DNA of 64,000 nucleotides, from the NCBI GenBank assembly GCA_964569085.1, contig CAZMTA010000007.1:75390-139389 (forward strand), read 5' to 3'. A program made the position numbers and the translations under genes. Shown one piece after another: positions 56,702-64,000 of this stretch. Every line of letters begins with the position of its first letter. The stretch's first letter is position 1. The DNA comes from JAJCZZ01 sp964569085 (GTDB lineage Bacteria > Gemmatimonadota > Gemmatimonadetes > Longimicrobiales > Gaopeijiaceae). The notes below the pieces were generated by a model. That model worked only from the letters and a program-made list of their open reading frames with translations, was not told where the DNA came from and searched no databases.

Positions 56702-57165
56702 GCGACCCGTTCTACGTGGCCAAGGCCGGCGTCACCCGGGTGGAGGGCGTGCACCGCCGCGCCCGGCTGGAGGACGGCACCACCCTGGAGTTCGGGGTCC
56801 ACGGCCCCGTGAAGCGCATGTACGGCCTCGAGTCCCAGCCCAACCTCCCGCTGCCCGTGGATTACCTCGTGGCGGCGGCCGCCGGGTGACTACTCGGTAC
56901 GCTCATCGGCGCACTGGAGGTGCGCGGGATCAAGCTGGACGAGGGCGCCATCGAGGCTTCGGCCGAGGGCGTGAACGAGATCGTGGATCGCATCCCGACC
57001 CTCACGGGGATCCACGTGCGCTACACGCTGCGGCTGCCGGAGGACGCGCCGCGGGACAAGGTGGACCGGGCGCTGTCGACCCACGTGGACAAGTGCCCCA
57101 CCGCGGTCAGCCTGAAGGGCGCGGTGGAGGTGACGTGGAGCGCCGAGTTCGAGGGGGAGGGCTGA
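56698..57165 (+). CDS. OsmC-family peroxidase, putative selenoprotein (in-frame TGA at Sec64)
   Basis: One 155-residue frame interrupted only by TGA at 56887-56889. It begins MSDPFYVAKAGVTRVEGVHR and reads 'VDYLVAAAAG-U-LLGTLIG' across the TGA, exactly where OsmC proteins have the peroxidatic Cys. The second conserved Cys is kept (C133 in 'STHVDKCPTAVSL'). After the TGA the frame stays in register to a normal family end, with intact GC3. A SECIS-like hairpin follows. OsmC/Ohr proteins reduce organic hydroperoxides; Sec variants of OsmC-like proteins have been reported from metagenomes. A point mutation or base-call error from TGC is the alternative. The ATG overlaps the upstream TGA. Confidence 0.75.
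56905..56930 (+). promoter_or_regulatory. SECIS-like hairpin after the OsmC TGA
   Basis: GCGCAC (56909-56914) pairs perfectly with GTGCGC (56920-56925) around a TGGAG loop, and ATC/GAT can extend the base with an internal bulge. The loop starts 25 bases after the TGA, within the known bacterial SECIS range, and has G at its second position. Codons in this stretch (CTA, GGT, GCA) break the local GC3 rule, as expected if RNA structure constrains them. Confidence 0.6.
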
Positions 57166-57211
57166 GCCCGGAGGAACCCCGCCCCCGGCGGGAGGATTCG
57201 CCGGGCACCCC

Positions 57212-58569
57212 ATGAGCCCTTCCGTCGCCGTCCCCGTCCTGGCCCTCACCGGGGCCGTGCTGCTCTTCCTGCTCCCCTTCGCCCTGCACCGGAGCTGGCT
57301 CCTGCTCCTGGCGGGGCGGGAGCGGGGAGAGCGGCGGGCTCCCTGGCCCGAGGAGCGGCTGCCCCGGGTGACGGTGCAGCTCCCGGTCTACGACGAGGCC
57401 CACGTGGTGGAGCGCCTCGTGGACGCGGCGTGCGCGCTGGACTATCCGGCGGAGCTGCTGGAGATCCAGGTCCTGGACGACTCCGACGACGCCACCAGCC
57501 GGCTGGCGGCGGCGCGGTGCGCGTTCTGGCGGGCGCGNNNNNNNNNNNNNNNNNNNNNNNNNNNNNNNNNNNNNNNNNNNNNNNNNNNNNNNNNNNNNNN
57601 NNNNNNNNNNNNNNNNNNNNNNNNNNNNNNNNNNNNNAGGCCGGAGGGTGGGAGGCCGACACCCTCACCGAGGACCTGGACCTCTCGTACCGGGCCCAGA
57701 TGGCGGGGTGGCGGTTCGTGTACCTGGACGACGTGGGCGTGCCCGCCGAGATCCCGTCCACCGCCGCCGCCCTGGAGATCCAGCAGCGGCGCTGGGCCCA
57801 GGGGGGCATCCAGACCGCCCGGAAGATCCTGCCCCGCCTCCTCCGCGGGCCGTGGCCCCGGGCGGTGAAGGCCGAGGCGGTGGTCCACCTGTGCGGGCAC
57901 CTGGCCCACCCCCTCACCGTGCTCCTGGGCGTGCTCCTCTTCCCCTCGGCGGTGGCGCGGCGCGCCCTGGGGCTGGAGCACCTCCTCGTCCTGGATCTGG
58001 CGGTCTTCGCCCTGGCCACCGTGCCCTTCCTGGCCTTCTACGCGATGGCGGGGAGGGCGCGCGGGCGCCCGTGGTCGGGGCTGGCCGGCGGGGTGGCGCG
58101 GACCCTGGTGCTGGGGATCGGGCTCTCGGTGCCGGTGACCCGGGCGGTGCTCCGGGGCCTGGGACGCGCCCGCGATCCCTTCCAGCGGACGCCCAAGCGG
58201 GGCGCGGCGGCCCGATCGCGCTACGCCGGTCCGGCCGTGCCGGTCGACACCGCGCTCCGGCTCCTCCTGGCCGCGCTCATGGCCGCCTACCTGGGGGCGG
58301 CGGTGGCGCTGGGCTACTGGGCGTCGGTGCCGTTCGTGCTCCTCTTCCTGGCGGGCTTCGGCGCGCTGGGGCTGGAGGGGCTGGGCTCGTGGGCGTCAGC
58401 CGGGGCGGGGCGGGGCGAGGTCCCGGCGCGTGCCCCGGACGCCCTCCCACGCCAGGAGGGCCAGCACCGGACCCCACATCAGGAGCCGCAGCCAGCCGGG
58501 CTGGGGCCAGACCCCGGTGGCCTGGAACGCGTCCAGGCCGAAGTAGCCGAGGAATGCGAGGCCGCTTAG
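57212..58569 (+). CDS. Processive family 2 glycosyltransferase, interrupted by an assembly gap
   Basis: A cellulose-synthase-like GT2 enzyme. Before the 100-N gap: an N-terminal membrane helix, then 'LPRVTVQLPVYDEAHVVERL' and the nucleotide-sugar Asp in 'QVLDDSDDATSRLA'. After the gap: the acceptor Asp in 'LTEDLDLSYRAQMAGWRFVY', the processivity motif in 'EIQQRRWAQGGIQTARKIL' and four or five membrane helices. The two parts are in different frames, which fits a placeholder gap; about 100 residues are missing. The last 58 residues run antisense through the end of the neighbouring gene and are Pro/Gln-rich, so the true end may be earlier. Confidence 0.8.
57538..57637. other. Assembly gap (100 N) inside the glycosyltransferase gene
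   Basis: A second run of exactly 100 N. The reading frame differs on the two sides, and the missing GT2 core suggests a true gap of about 300 bases. Confidence 0.97.
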
Positions 58570-59682
58570 GAGGATCCACGGCGCGCTCGCCCGGAGGGCG
58601 GCCAGCGGGAGGATCCAGAGGACGTACCAGGGATGGAGCGTGGGCGTGAGCAGGAGCCCGGCGCCCAGGATCCAGAGGAGCGCCCGCTCGGGGTGGACGT
58701 TCCGCCAGGTCGCCCAGGCCACGACTCCCGCCACGGCCACCGCCGCCGCCCACCTCGGCGCCCGGGGCCCGGGGAGCACCGCCTCCAGGAGGGCGAAGGG
58801 CCCCTCCATGAAGCGCCAGTGCTCGGCGTAGGTCCGCAGGCCGGCGAAGAGCGCGCTCCCGGCCCCGGCGTACGGCAGGTAGAGGAGGAGCGCGGTGGCC
58901 CCGAAGGCCGCCGCGAAGCGCCAGCCCAGACGCCGGGCGAGGGGCGGGAGGGCCGCCACCGGCGCCACCTTCACCAGCGCCGAGAGCGCGCCGGCCACCC
59001 CGGCTCCGGCGGGCGCCCGGGCCAGGAGGAGGAGCAGGACCAGGCCGAAGAGCCCCAGCGGCTCGAGGTGGGCGCTCCACGCCACCTCCACCACCATCAG
59101 GGGAGACCAGAGATAGAGCAGCTGCACCAGGCGCCGGCTCCGGCCGGTCAGGCGGGCCACCCGGCCCAGGAGCCATCCCGTGGCCAGGTCGAAGCCCAGG
59201 AAGAGGAGCTTGGCCTGGAGCACCGTGCTCCCGGCCAGCGCCACCGCCAGGAAGGCGAGCTGGGCGAAGGGCGGGTAGATGGTGGGCACGTCCGGGTTGT
59301 TGATCAGGCCGTGCCAGGCCGTGCGCAGCTCCATCAGCTCCGGCGCCGAGGGCGCGTACCGGTAGGGGTTCACGCCGGAGAGCTGCACGTGGCCGTCCCA
59401 CAGGTAGCGCCAGACGTCGTCGGAGAGGACCGGCTCCAGGGGCAGGAAGACGAGACGGAGCGCCACGGCCACGACCCACACCAGGACGTGGCCCCCGGCC
59501 AGGTCGCGGACCCGGAGCGCCGCCACCAGGTAGGCGCCGAACGCGCCCAGGAAGAGGAGCAGCCCCGGGAGGGGGAAGCGGGCGCCGCCCCACCCCAGCG
59601 CCGCCAGGAGCGCGAGCTCGGCCACGGCCAGGGGAACGAGGACGCGCCACGCCGGGGCGCCCTCGGGCGGAGGCGGCTCCAT
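58396..59682 (-). CDS. Polytopic mannosyltransferase-like membrane protein (GT87/MptA-like)
   Basis: A 428-residue GT-C-type membrane protein with about eleven helices. The loop after the second helix pair has 'VLSDDVWRYLWDGHVQLSGV' followed by 'NPYRYAPSAPE', the Asp-pair signature of polyprenyl-phosphate-sugar transferases. 'NNPDVPTIYPPFAQLAFLAV' and the late 'LTPTLHPWYVLWILPLAALR' are typical of GT87/DUF2029 and MptA/B-like proteins. It lies between two GT2 genes, one of which is polyprenyl-phosphate-sugar-synthase-like, so the set may build a surface glycan. The ATG at 59682 is preferred over a longer upstream frame of low complexity. Confidence 0.85.
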   Translation of the reverse strand: MEPPPPEGAPAWRVLVPLAVAELALLAALGWGGARFPLPGLLLFLGAFGAYLVAALRVRDLAGGHVLVWVVAVALRLVFLPLEPVLSDDVWRYLWDGHVQLSGVNPYRYAPSAPELMELRTAWHGLINNPDVPTIYPPFAQLAFLAVALAGSTVLQAKLLFLGFDLATGWLLGRVARLTGRSRRLVQLLYLWSPLMVVEVAWSAHLEPLGLFGLVLLLLLARAPAGAGVAGALSALVKVAPVAALPPLARRLGWRFAAAFGATALLLYLPYAGAGSALFAGLRTYAEHWRFMEGPFALLEAVLPGPRAPRWAAAVAVAGVVAWATWRNVHPERALLWILGAGLLLTPTLHPWYVLWILPLAALRASAPWILLSGLAFLGYFGLDAFQATGVWPQPGWLRLLMWGPVLALLAWEGVRGTRRDLAPPRPG

Positions 59683-59738
59683 GGACGCCCGGGGAGCCGA
59701 CGGTGGCGCGGCGGCCCGCTCGGGGCCGGGTTCCTCCG

Positions 59739-60476
59739 ATGAGCCGCCGGGAAGGCCCCGTCCGGGACGGATCACCGGAGGAGGTCCGGGTCGCGGTCCT
59801 GATCCCCGCGCTGGACGAGGAGGAGGCCCTGCCGCCCCAGCTCCGCCGGATCCCGGCGGGCGTGGACCGGATCGTGGTGGCGGACAACGGCTCCACCGAC
59901 GCCACCGCCGAGGTGGCGCGGGCCGCGGGCGCCGAGGTGGTGCGGGAGCCGGAGCGGGGGTACGGGGCCGCCTGCCTCCGGGGGCTGCGTCATCTGGCCG
60001 AGCACGGGCATCCTCCGGACGTGGTGGTCTTCCTGGACGCCGACGGGAGCGACGACCCGGAGCGGATCCCCGAGCTCGTGGCGCCGGTGGCGGCGGGCGA
60101 GGCGGACATGGTGCTGGGCGTGCGCCGCGGGCGCCAGGGCGACGTGGGGACCATCCTTCCCCACGCCCGCTTCGGGAACCGCCTGGTCCTGGGCCTGCTG
60201 GCCCTGCTCTTCGGCCGCCGCTACCAGGACATGCCTCCCTTCCGGGCCGTGTCCTTCCCGGCGCTCCGTTCCCTGGAGATGGACGACCGGAACTGGGGGT
60301 GGACGCTGCAGATGCAGATCCGGGCCCACCGCCGGGGGCTGCGGGTGGTCGAGGTCGAGATGCCCCACCGGCGGCGCGTGCACGGGCGCTCCAAGATCTC
60401 CGGCTCGCTCTCCGCCTCGGTGCGGGTCGGGCTCAAGATGTTCTGGACGCTGGCCCGGGAGCGCCTGCGCCGCTGA
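59739..60476 (+). CDS. Family 2 glycosyltransferase, polyprenyl-phosphate sugar synthase-like
   Basis: A 245-residue GT-A enzyme without membrane helices. It contains 'VRVAVLIPALDEEEALPPQL', 'RIVVADNGSTDATAEVARAA', 'RGYGAACLRGLRHL' and the metal motif in 'DVVVFLDADGSDDPERIPEL'. The acceptor region 'DRNWGWTLQMQIRAHRRGLR' and 'HRRRVHGRSKISGSL' match the dolichol/undecaprenyl-phosphate glucosyl- or mannosyltransferase group. It probably loads a sugar onto the lipid carrier used by the GT-C protein encoded divergently. The ATG at 59739 is within the upstream region of that divergent gene. Confidence 0.92.
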   Translation: MSRREGPVRDGSPEEVRVAVLIPALDEEEALPPQLRRIPAGVDRIVVADNGSTDATAEVARAAGAEVVREPERGYGAACLRGLRHLAEHGHPPDVVVFLDADGSDDPERIPELVAPVAAGEADMVLGVRRGRQGDVGTILPHARFGNRLVLGLLALLFGRRYQDMPPFRAVSFPALRSLEMDDRNWGWTLQMQIRAHRRGLRVVEVEMPHRRRVHGRSKISGSLSASVRVGLKMFWTLARERLRR

Positions 60477-60548
60477 GGGCGGCCGGGGGCGGGGCGGCCC
60501 GCTGGGCGGGGGAATGGCCGGATCGGCCGCCCCCCGCGCGGCGCCCTC

Positions 60549-61391
60549 CTACTCCAGGGGGTGCCGGTCCAGGAAGGCCGTCACCCGCGCCAGGGCCTCG
60601 GCGGGCATCTCCTCCGGGGCGGCGTGGCCGCACTCGTCCAGGAGCTCCAGCTCCGCCCGGGGGAGCTCCTCGGCCAGCCGCTCGGCGACCCAGAGGGGGG
60701 TCACCCGGTCCTCTCGTCCCCAGAGCAGCAGAGTCGGGACGTCGATCTCGGCGTAGCGGGCGGCCAGGGCCTCGAGGTCGTCGGGCACGATCTGTCCCCC
60801 GGCCTTGAGGATGGCGCGGCGGGCCTGGTCGTCGTCCAGGGGGCCCGAGTACCCGGCCACCATCCCCGGCGTGATGGTGTCCGGGTCGTGGACCGCCATG
60901 CGGAGCGCCAGCCGCACCACGTTGGAGATCCCCACCCCCTTCAGGAAGAGCCGGCTCAGCCGGGGCCACTGGGCCAGGTAGGCGAAGGGGGGGAGGGGCT
61001 GGCGGTACGCCGCCGCGGAGACCAGGACCAGCCGGGCCAGGGGCTCGGTCCCCCGGTCGGGTCCGTCCAGGAGGCGGAGGGCGGCCAGGAGGGCGACCCC
61101 GCCCCCGAGGGAGTGTCCGAGGACCGTGAGGCGGTGCAGCCCCAGCTCCCGGACCAGGTCGTGGACCAGCTCCGCCTGGACCTCGGGCCCGAACTCCAGG
61201 TCGGGCGGAGGCGGCGCCAGGCCGTGCCCCTTGAGGTCCACCAGGACCAGGTGCCCGCGCTCGCCCAGGGCGTCGGTCCAGTGGCGCCAGGTGAAGCTGG
61301 ACGCGGCGAACCCGTGGAGGAAGAGGAACGTGTCGGTCTCCGGTCCCGGGGGAAGCCCGGAGCGCACCACGCCCAGCGGGAGCGAGGTCAC
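60549..61391 (-). CDS. Alpha/beta-hydrolase
   Basis: A 280-residue hydrolase with an intact triad: nucleophile Ser in 'LTVLGHSLGGGVALLAAL', Asp in 'TLLLWGREDRVTPLWVAER' and His in 'ELLDECGHAAPEEMPAEA'. The oxyanion strand 'FLFLHGFAASSFTWRHW' precedes them. The cap region is helical. Substrate class (ester, lactone or C-C hydrolase) cannot be read from the sequence. The GTG start overlaps the TGA of the YhaN-like ATPase gene (GTGA), so the two are translated together. No signal peptide. Confidence 0.92.
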   Translation of the reverse strand: MTSLPLGVVRSGLPPGPETDTFLFLHGFAASSFTWRHWTDALGERGHLVLVDLKGHGLAPPPPDLEFGPEVQAELVHDLVRELGLHRLTVLGHSLGGGVALLAALRLLDGPDRGTEPLARLVLVSAAAYRQPLPPFAYLAQWPRLSRLFLKGVGISNVVRLALRMAVHDPDTITPGMVAGYSGPLDDDQARRAILKAGGQIVPDDLEALAARYAEIDVPTLLLWGREDRVTPLWVAERLAEELPRAELELLDECGHAAPEEMPAEALARVTAFLDRHPLE

Positions 61392-64000
61392 GCCGGTCCC
61401 AGCCGCACCCCGCGGCCCCCCATGGCCTCGAGGCGGTCGGCCACCGGGTCGTGGCACGTGAAGAAGAACACCTGGCGGGTGCGGGCCAGCGCCATCAGCG
61501 CCTCCAGCCCCCGGCTCCGACGCTCCTCGTCCCAGTTCACGAGGACCTCGTCCACGAAGAGGGGGAGGCGCTCCTGCCCGTCGTCCAGGTGGTCCACGAT
61601 GGCCAGCCGGAGCGCCAGCCAGGCCTGCTCCAGCGTCCCGGTGGAGAGGGGCGGTGCCAGGGGCACCAGCCCGGGATGGCCCGGCCCGGCCAGGTGGAAG
61701 CGGTGCTCCCCGGCGCCGTCGTCGGCGACGATGCGGTCGTACCGTCCCCCGGTGAGGGCGGAGAGGTGGGCGCCGGCGCGGCGGAGTACGTCCGGCTGGT
61801 GCTCCTCCCGGAACCGCCGGTCGGCCTCGCGCACGAGGGTGGCCAGGATCCAGAGCCGGTCCCGCCGCTCCAGGAGGCGGCCCTCCTCCTCCTCCAGGGT
61901 CGCGATCTCGCCGTCCACGGCGTCCACGGTCTCCTCGTCGCGCATGCGGCGGAGCTCCTGGTCCAGCCGCTCGGCCTCGGCGGTGCGCGCCTCGACCTCG
62001 TCGGTGAGGGCGTCGATGCGGGCCCGGCGTCGGGCCAGGTCGTCGGGGTCCGACGTCCACTCCTCCCCGGCCGCCTCGGCCCGCTCGATGCGGCTCCGGA
62101 GCTCGGCCAGATCCGGGTGGGCGCGCTCGAGCTCGTCGAGGAGCTGGTCGGCCCGGGCGGCGGCGCGGAGACGGCGCTCGGCCTCCTCGGCCCCCCGGCC
62201 GGCGTCGCCGTCTCCCAGCGCCTCCAGACGGGCGCGGAGCGCGTCGGCGTTGGCGCGGGCGGCGCGGGCCTCGTCGCGGAGGCGCTCGGCCTCCCGGTCG
62301 ATGCGGGCCACCTCCCGGGCGGCGGCGCGGGCCTCGGCGGCCGCTCGCTCCGCCCGACGGAGCTCGTCCTCCAGCAGGCGGGCCAGCGCCTCCGCCTCCA
62401 GTGCGTGCTCCCGCTCCAGGGCCCGGGCAAGGGCGGCGGCCTCCCGGTCCGCGGCCGCGACCCGCTCCTCCAGCTCCCGGAGCAGGCCGCTCCGCTCCTG
62501 GTGGTCCCGGGCGCGCTCCTGGAGCCGCTCGAGCCCGGAGGCCAGGGCCTCGTCGGGCTCCTGGAGCCGGGGCGCCGCCACCGGGAGGTCCCGGAGGAGC
62601 TCGGCCACCCCGCCCCGCGCCTCCTCCTCGGCGCTCCGGCAGCGGGCCAGCTCGGGATCCTCGGCCCCATCCGCCCCGGAAGCCGCGTCCGTCCGGGCCC
62701 GGAGCGCGACCACGACGCCGGCCACCAGGGCCGCGGCGCCCGCGGCGGCCACCCACGCCGGGCCCGCCACGAGCCCCACGACCACCAGCACCGCGCCCAC
62801 GGCGGCCACGGCCACGCCCGTCGTCAGCAGCACGGGGTCGGGTCCGCCCACGTCGAGGCGCGCCCGCTCGCGGACCGCCGCCTCCCGGGCCCGCAGCTCC
62901 TCCCGGGTCCGGACGGCCCGGCGCACCCGCTCGCGCAGGGCTGGCACCGAGAGGGCCAGGAGCGGGCCCCGGGGGGCTTCCGTCCACGAGGTGGCCAGGA
63001 CCTCTCCCGCGGCCGCCTCCAGGCGGCGCTCGGTCTCGCCCAGCTCCTGGCGCAGGGTGGCCAGGCGGCCCCGGTCGGTGGCCCACGACGACGCCCGCGC
63101 CACGAAGGCCGCCACCTCGTCCCGGCGCTCGAGGACCGCCTCCTGGGCGGGGTCCACCGCGTCGGCGGTCTCCCGGGGCTCGGCGGCCTCGTCCTCCAGC
63201 TCCCGGAGGCGACGCTCCAGCGTGGCCACCCGTTCCTCCTCCTCCCGGAGGGCGGCCGCGGGCTCCGGGGGGAGGCCCTCCAGCGGGCCGGGCGCGCCCG
63301 CTTCCCGCCGGAGCTCTCCGATGCGGCGGAGCCGCGTCCGCACCGGCGCGAGGCTCTGGACCCGCTCCACCGCCACCCGCTCCTCCTCCCGGCTCCGGCG
63401 GGCGGTCTCCAGCGCCTCCCGGGCCTCGTCCCGGGTCCGGAGGGTGCGCCGGAGCTCGACGTCCCGCTCGGCGGCGTCGCGGCGCCGGCCCCGGAGGTCC
63501 CGGATCTCGGCCTGGAGGTCCCGGATGCGCTGGTTGCCCCGGCGGCTGGGGCGCCACAGGGAGCCGGCCTCCTCCTCGAGCTCCGCGGCCACCTCCCGGG
63601 CGGCCCGGAGGTCCGTGGCGCCCATGGCGCCCATGAGGCGGTCCTGGACCTTGGCCCACGTCTCCTCCTCGAGGCCGGCCAGCTCGGTGAGGGTCAGGGC
63701 GAAGAGCTGGTCGAAGACCCGGCGGGGCACGTGCTCCACCCAGGGGAGGGAGCGGTTGCGCAGGTCCTCCTCGGTCCCGTCCCGGCGCAGCCGCGCCCAG
63801 GGCGAGGAGAGGAGCCGCCGCTCGACCTCGACCCGGTCTCCCGCCTCGAGGCGGATCAGGGCGGAGCCCGACGCGTCCCGCCCGTCCCAGGGCGCGTAGT
63901 CGTGGCGGTCCCGGGAGGCGGGGTAGAAGCCGTAGAGGAGGCTGGAGAGGAGGTGGAAGAGGGTGGACTTCCCGGCCTCGTTGGGCCCGCGCACCACCAC
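61388..64000 (-). CDS. YhaN/SbcC-like AAA ATPase with mid-chain membrane segments (N-terminus outside window)
   Basis: At least 870 residues of an SMC/Rad50-related protein of the YhaN type. The window edge cuts it just before Walker A, GPNEAGKSTLFHLLSSLLYG, so about 25 residues are missing. Long charged coiled coils flank two hydrophobic segments near residues 400-450 (for example 'GAVLVVVGLVAGPAWVAAAG'), as in YhaN. Signature 'PLSTGTLEQAWLALRLAIVD' and Walker B 'LPLFVDEVLVNWDEE' are intact, and 'VFFFTCHDPVADRLE' provides the H-loop. There is no zinc hook. The usual partner, a YhaO-type Mre11 nuclease, would lie outside the window. The alpha/beta hydrolase gene is coupled downstream. Confidence 0.9.
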   Translation of the reverse strand: MVVRGPNEAGKSTLFHLLSSLLYGFYPASRDRHDYAPWDGRDASGSALIRLEAGDRVEVERRLLSSPWARLRRDGTEEDLRNRSLPWVEHVPRRVFDQLFALTLTELAGLEEETWAKVQDRLMGAMGATDLRAAREVAAELEEEAGSLWRPSRRGNQRIRDLQAEIRDLRGRRRDAAERDVELRRTLRTRDEAREALETARRSREEERVAVERVQSLAPVRTRLRRIGELRREAGAPGPLEGLPPEPAAALREEEERVATLERRLRELEDEAAEPRETADAVDPAQEAVLERRDEVAAFVARASSWATDRGRLATLRQELGETERRLEAAAGEVLATSWTEAPRGPLLALSVPALRERVRRAVRTREELRAREAAVRERARLDVGGPDPVLLTTGVAVAAVGAVLVVVGLVAGPAWVAAAGAAALVAGVVVALRARTDAASGADGAEDPELARCRSAEEEARGGVAELLRDLPVAAPRLQEPDEALASGLERLQERARDHQERSGLLRELEERVAAADREAAALARALEREHALEAEALARLLEDELRRAERAAAEARAAAREVARIDREAERLRDEARAARANADALRARLEALGDGDAGRGAEEAERRLRAAARADQLLDELERAHPDLAELRSRIERAEAAGEEWTSDPDDLARRRARIDALTDEVEARTAEAERLDQELRRMRDEETVDAVDGEIATLEEEEGRLLERRDRLWILATLVREADRRFREEHQPDVLRRAGAHLSALTGGRYDRIVADDGAGEHRFHLAGPGHPGLVPLAPPLSTGTLEQAWLALRLAIVDHLDDGQERLPLFVDEVLVNWDEERRSRGLEALMALARTRQVFFFTCHDPVADRLEAMGGRGVRLGPA

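Noticed and set aside
56887..56889. OsmC gene read as two separate genes or a frameshifted pseudogene
   Set aside because: The two halves are in the same frame with one TGA between them, at the catalytic Cys codon, and the downstream half keeps coding character. Frameshift is excluded; a point mutation remains possible but explains less.
1..64000. CRISPR array, tRNA, rRNA or transposase
   Set aside because: No regularly spaced identical repeats, no cloverleaf-like sequence with a GTTCRANNC arm, and no transposase motifs were seen on either strand.

Overview
The window is very GC-rich, with G or C at almost every third codon position, and it is gene-dense. The gene content fits the phylum Gemmatimonadota: a DUF5916 barrel protein, a VPS10/sortilin-type Asp-box protein, a DUF2723 membrane protein, a secreted M28 peptidase, M20 dipeptidase, DUF420 with CtaA, and an ECF sigma factor. 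This assignment is inferred from gene content; no rRNA is present. Two runs of exactly 100 N (14908-15007 and 57538-57637) show that this is a scaffolded draft or metagenome assembly. I saw no tRNA, rRNA, CRISPR array or transposase.

Layout. 1-3870 (minus): a translationally coupled cobalamin/iron-chelate ABC importer (lipoprotein, binding protein, permease, ATPase) running into a DinB-like gene cut by the window edge. 4048-8410 (plus): flavin reductase, a membrane protein fused to a spermidine-synthase-like domain, and an unusual single-chain Mre11-Rad50-like protein, all with overlapping start and stop codons. 8589-12704: a small membrane protein, ROK kinase, zinc-ribbon protein, RidA, an ornithine-cyclodeaminase-like enzyme and a lipid kinase. 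12710-22361: PAS protein, Tat-exported aminotransferase, DUF2723 protein, hydantoinase A, TrpE and M20 dipeptidase. 22453-29468: small membrane and coiled-coil proteins, ECF sigma factor, a 2-oxo-acid dehydrogenase E1 alpha with a long structured leader, a V4R-like protein, Bcp peroxiredoxin, CoA-binding protein and a lone HATPase protein. 29484-38155: EamA exporter, DUF420, heme A synthase, MsbA-like ABC exporter, CorA, acyl-CoA dehydrogenase and patatin.

38211-43805 holds a polytopic membrane protein, the DUF5916 protein, and then an accessory patch of about 530 bp without a gene. That patch carries a 152-bp element with perfect 24-bp inverted ends, followed by direct and inverted repeats at the start of an AbiEi/DUF559-type gene. 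43878-55650 (mostly minus) carries membrane proteins, the VPS10-like protein, a DnaQ-like exonuclease, a quinone oxidoreductase, M28 peptidase, DUF192 lipoprotein and 2-oxoglutarate dehydrogenase E1. 55737-57165 (plus) is a coupled trio: laccase-domain protein, a small Cys-rich protein, and an OsmC-family protein. 57212-60476 holds glycosyltransferases. The right edge has an alpha/beta hydrolase coupled to a YhaN/SbcC-like ATPase.

The most notable find is the OsmC gene. It is a single reading frame interrupted only by a TGA exactly where the family has its peroxidatic cysteine, and a SECIS-like hairpin follows at the right distance. It is best read as a selenoprotein. Second is the compact Mre11-Rad50-like fusion, in which the GNHD nuclease motif, the Walker A lysine and the Walker B aspartate are altered while the zinc-hook CxxC is kept.
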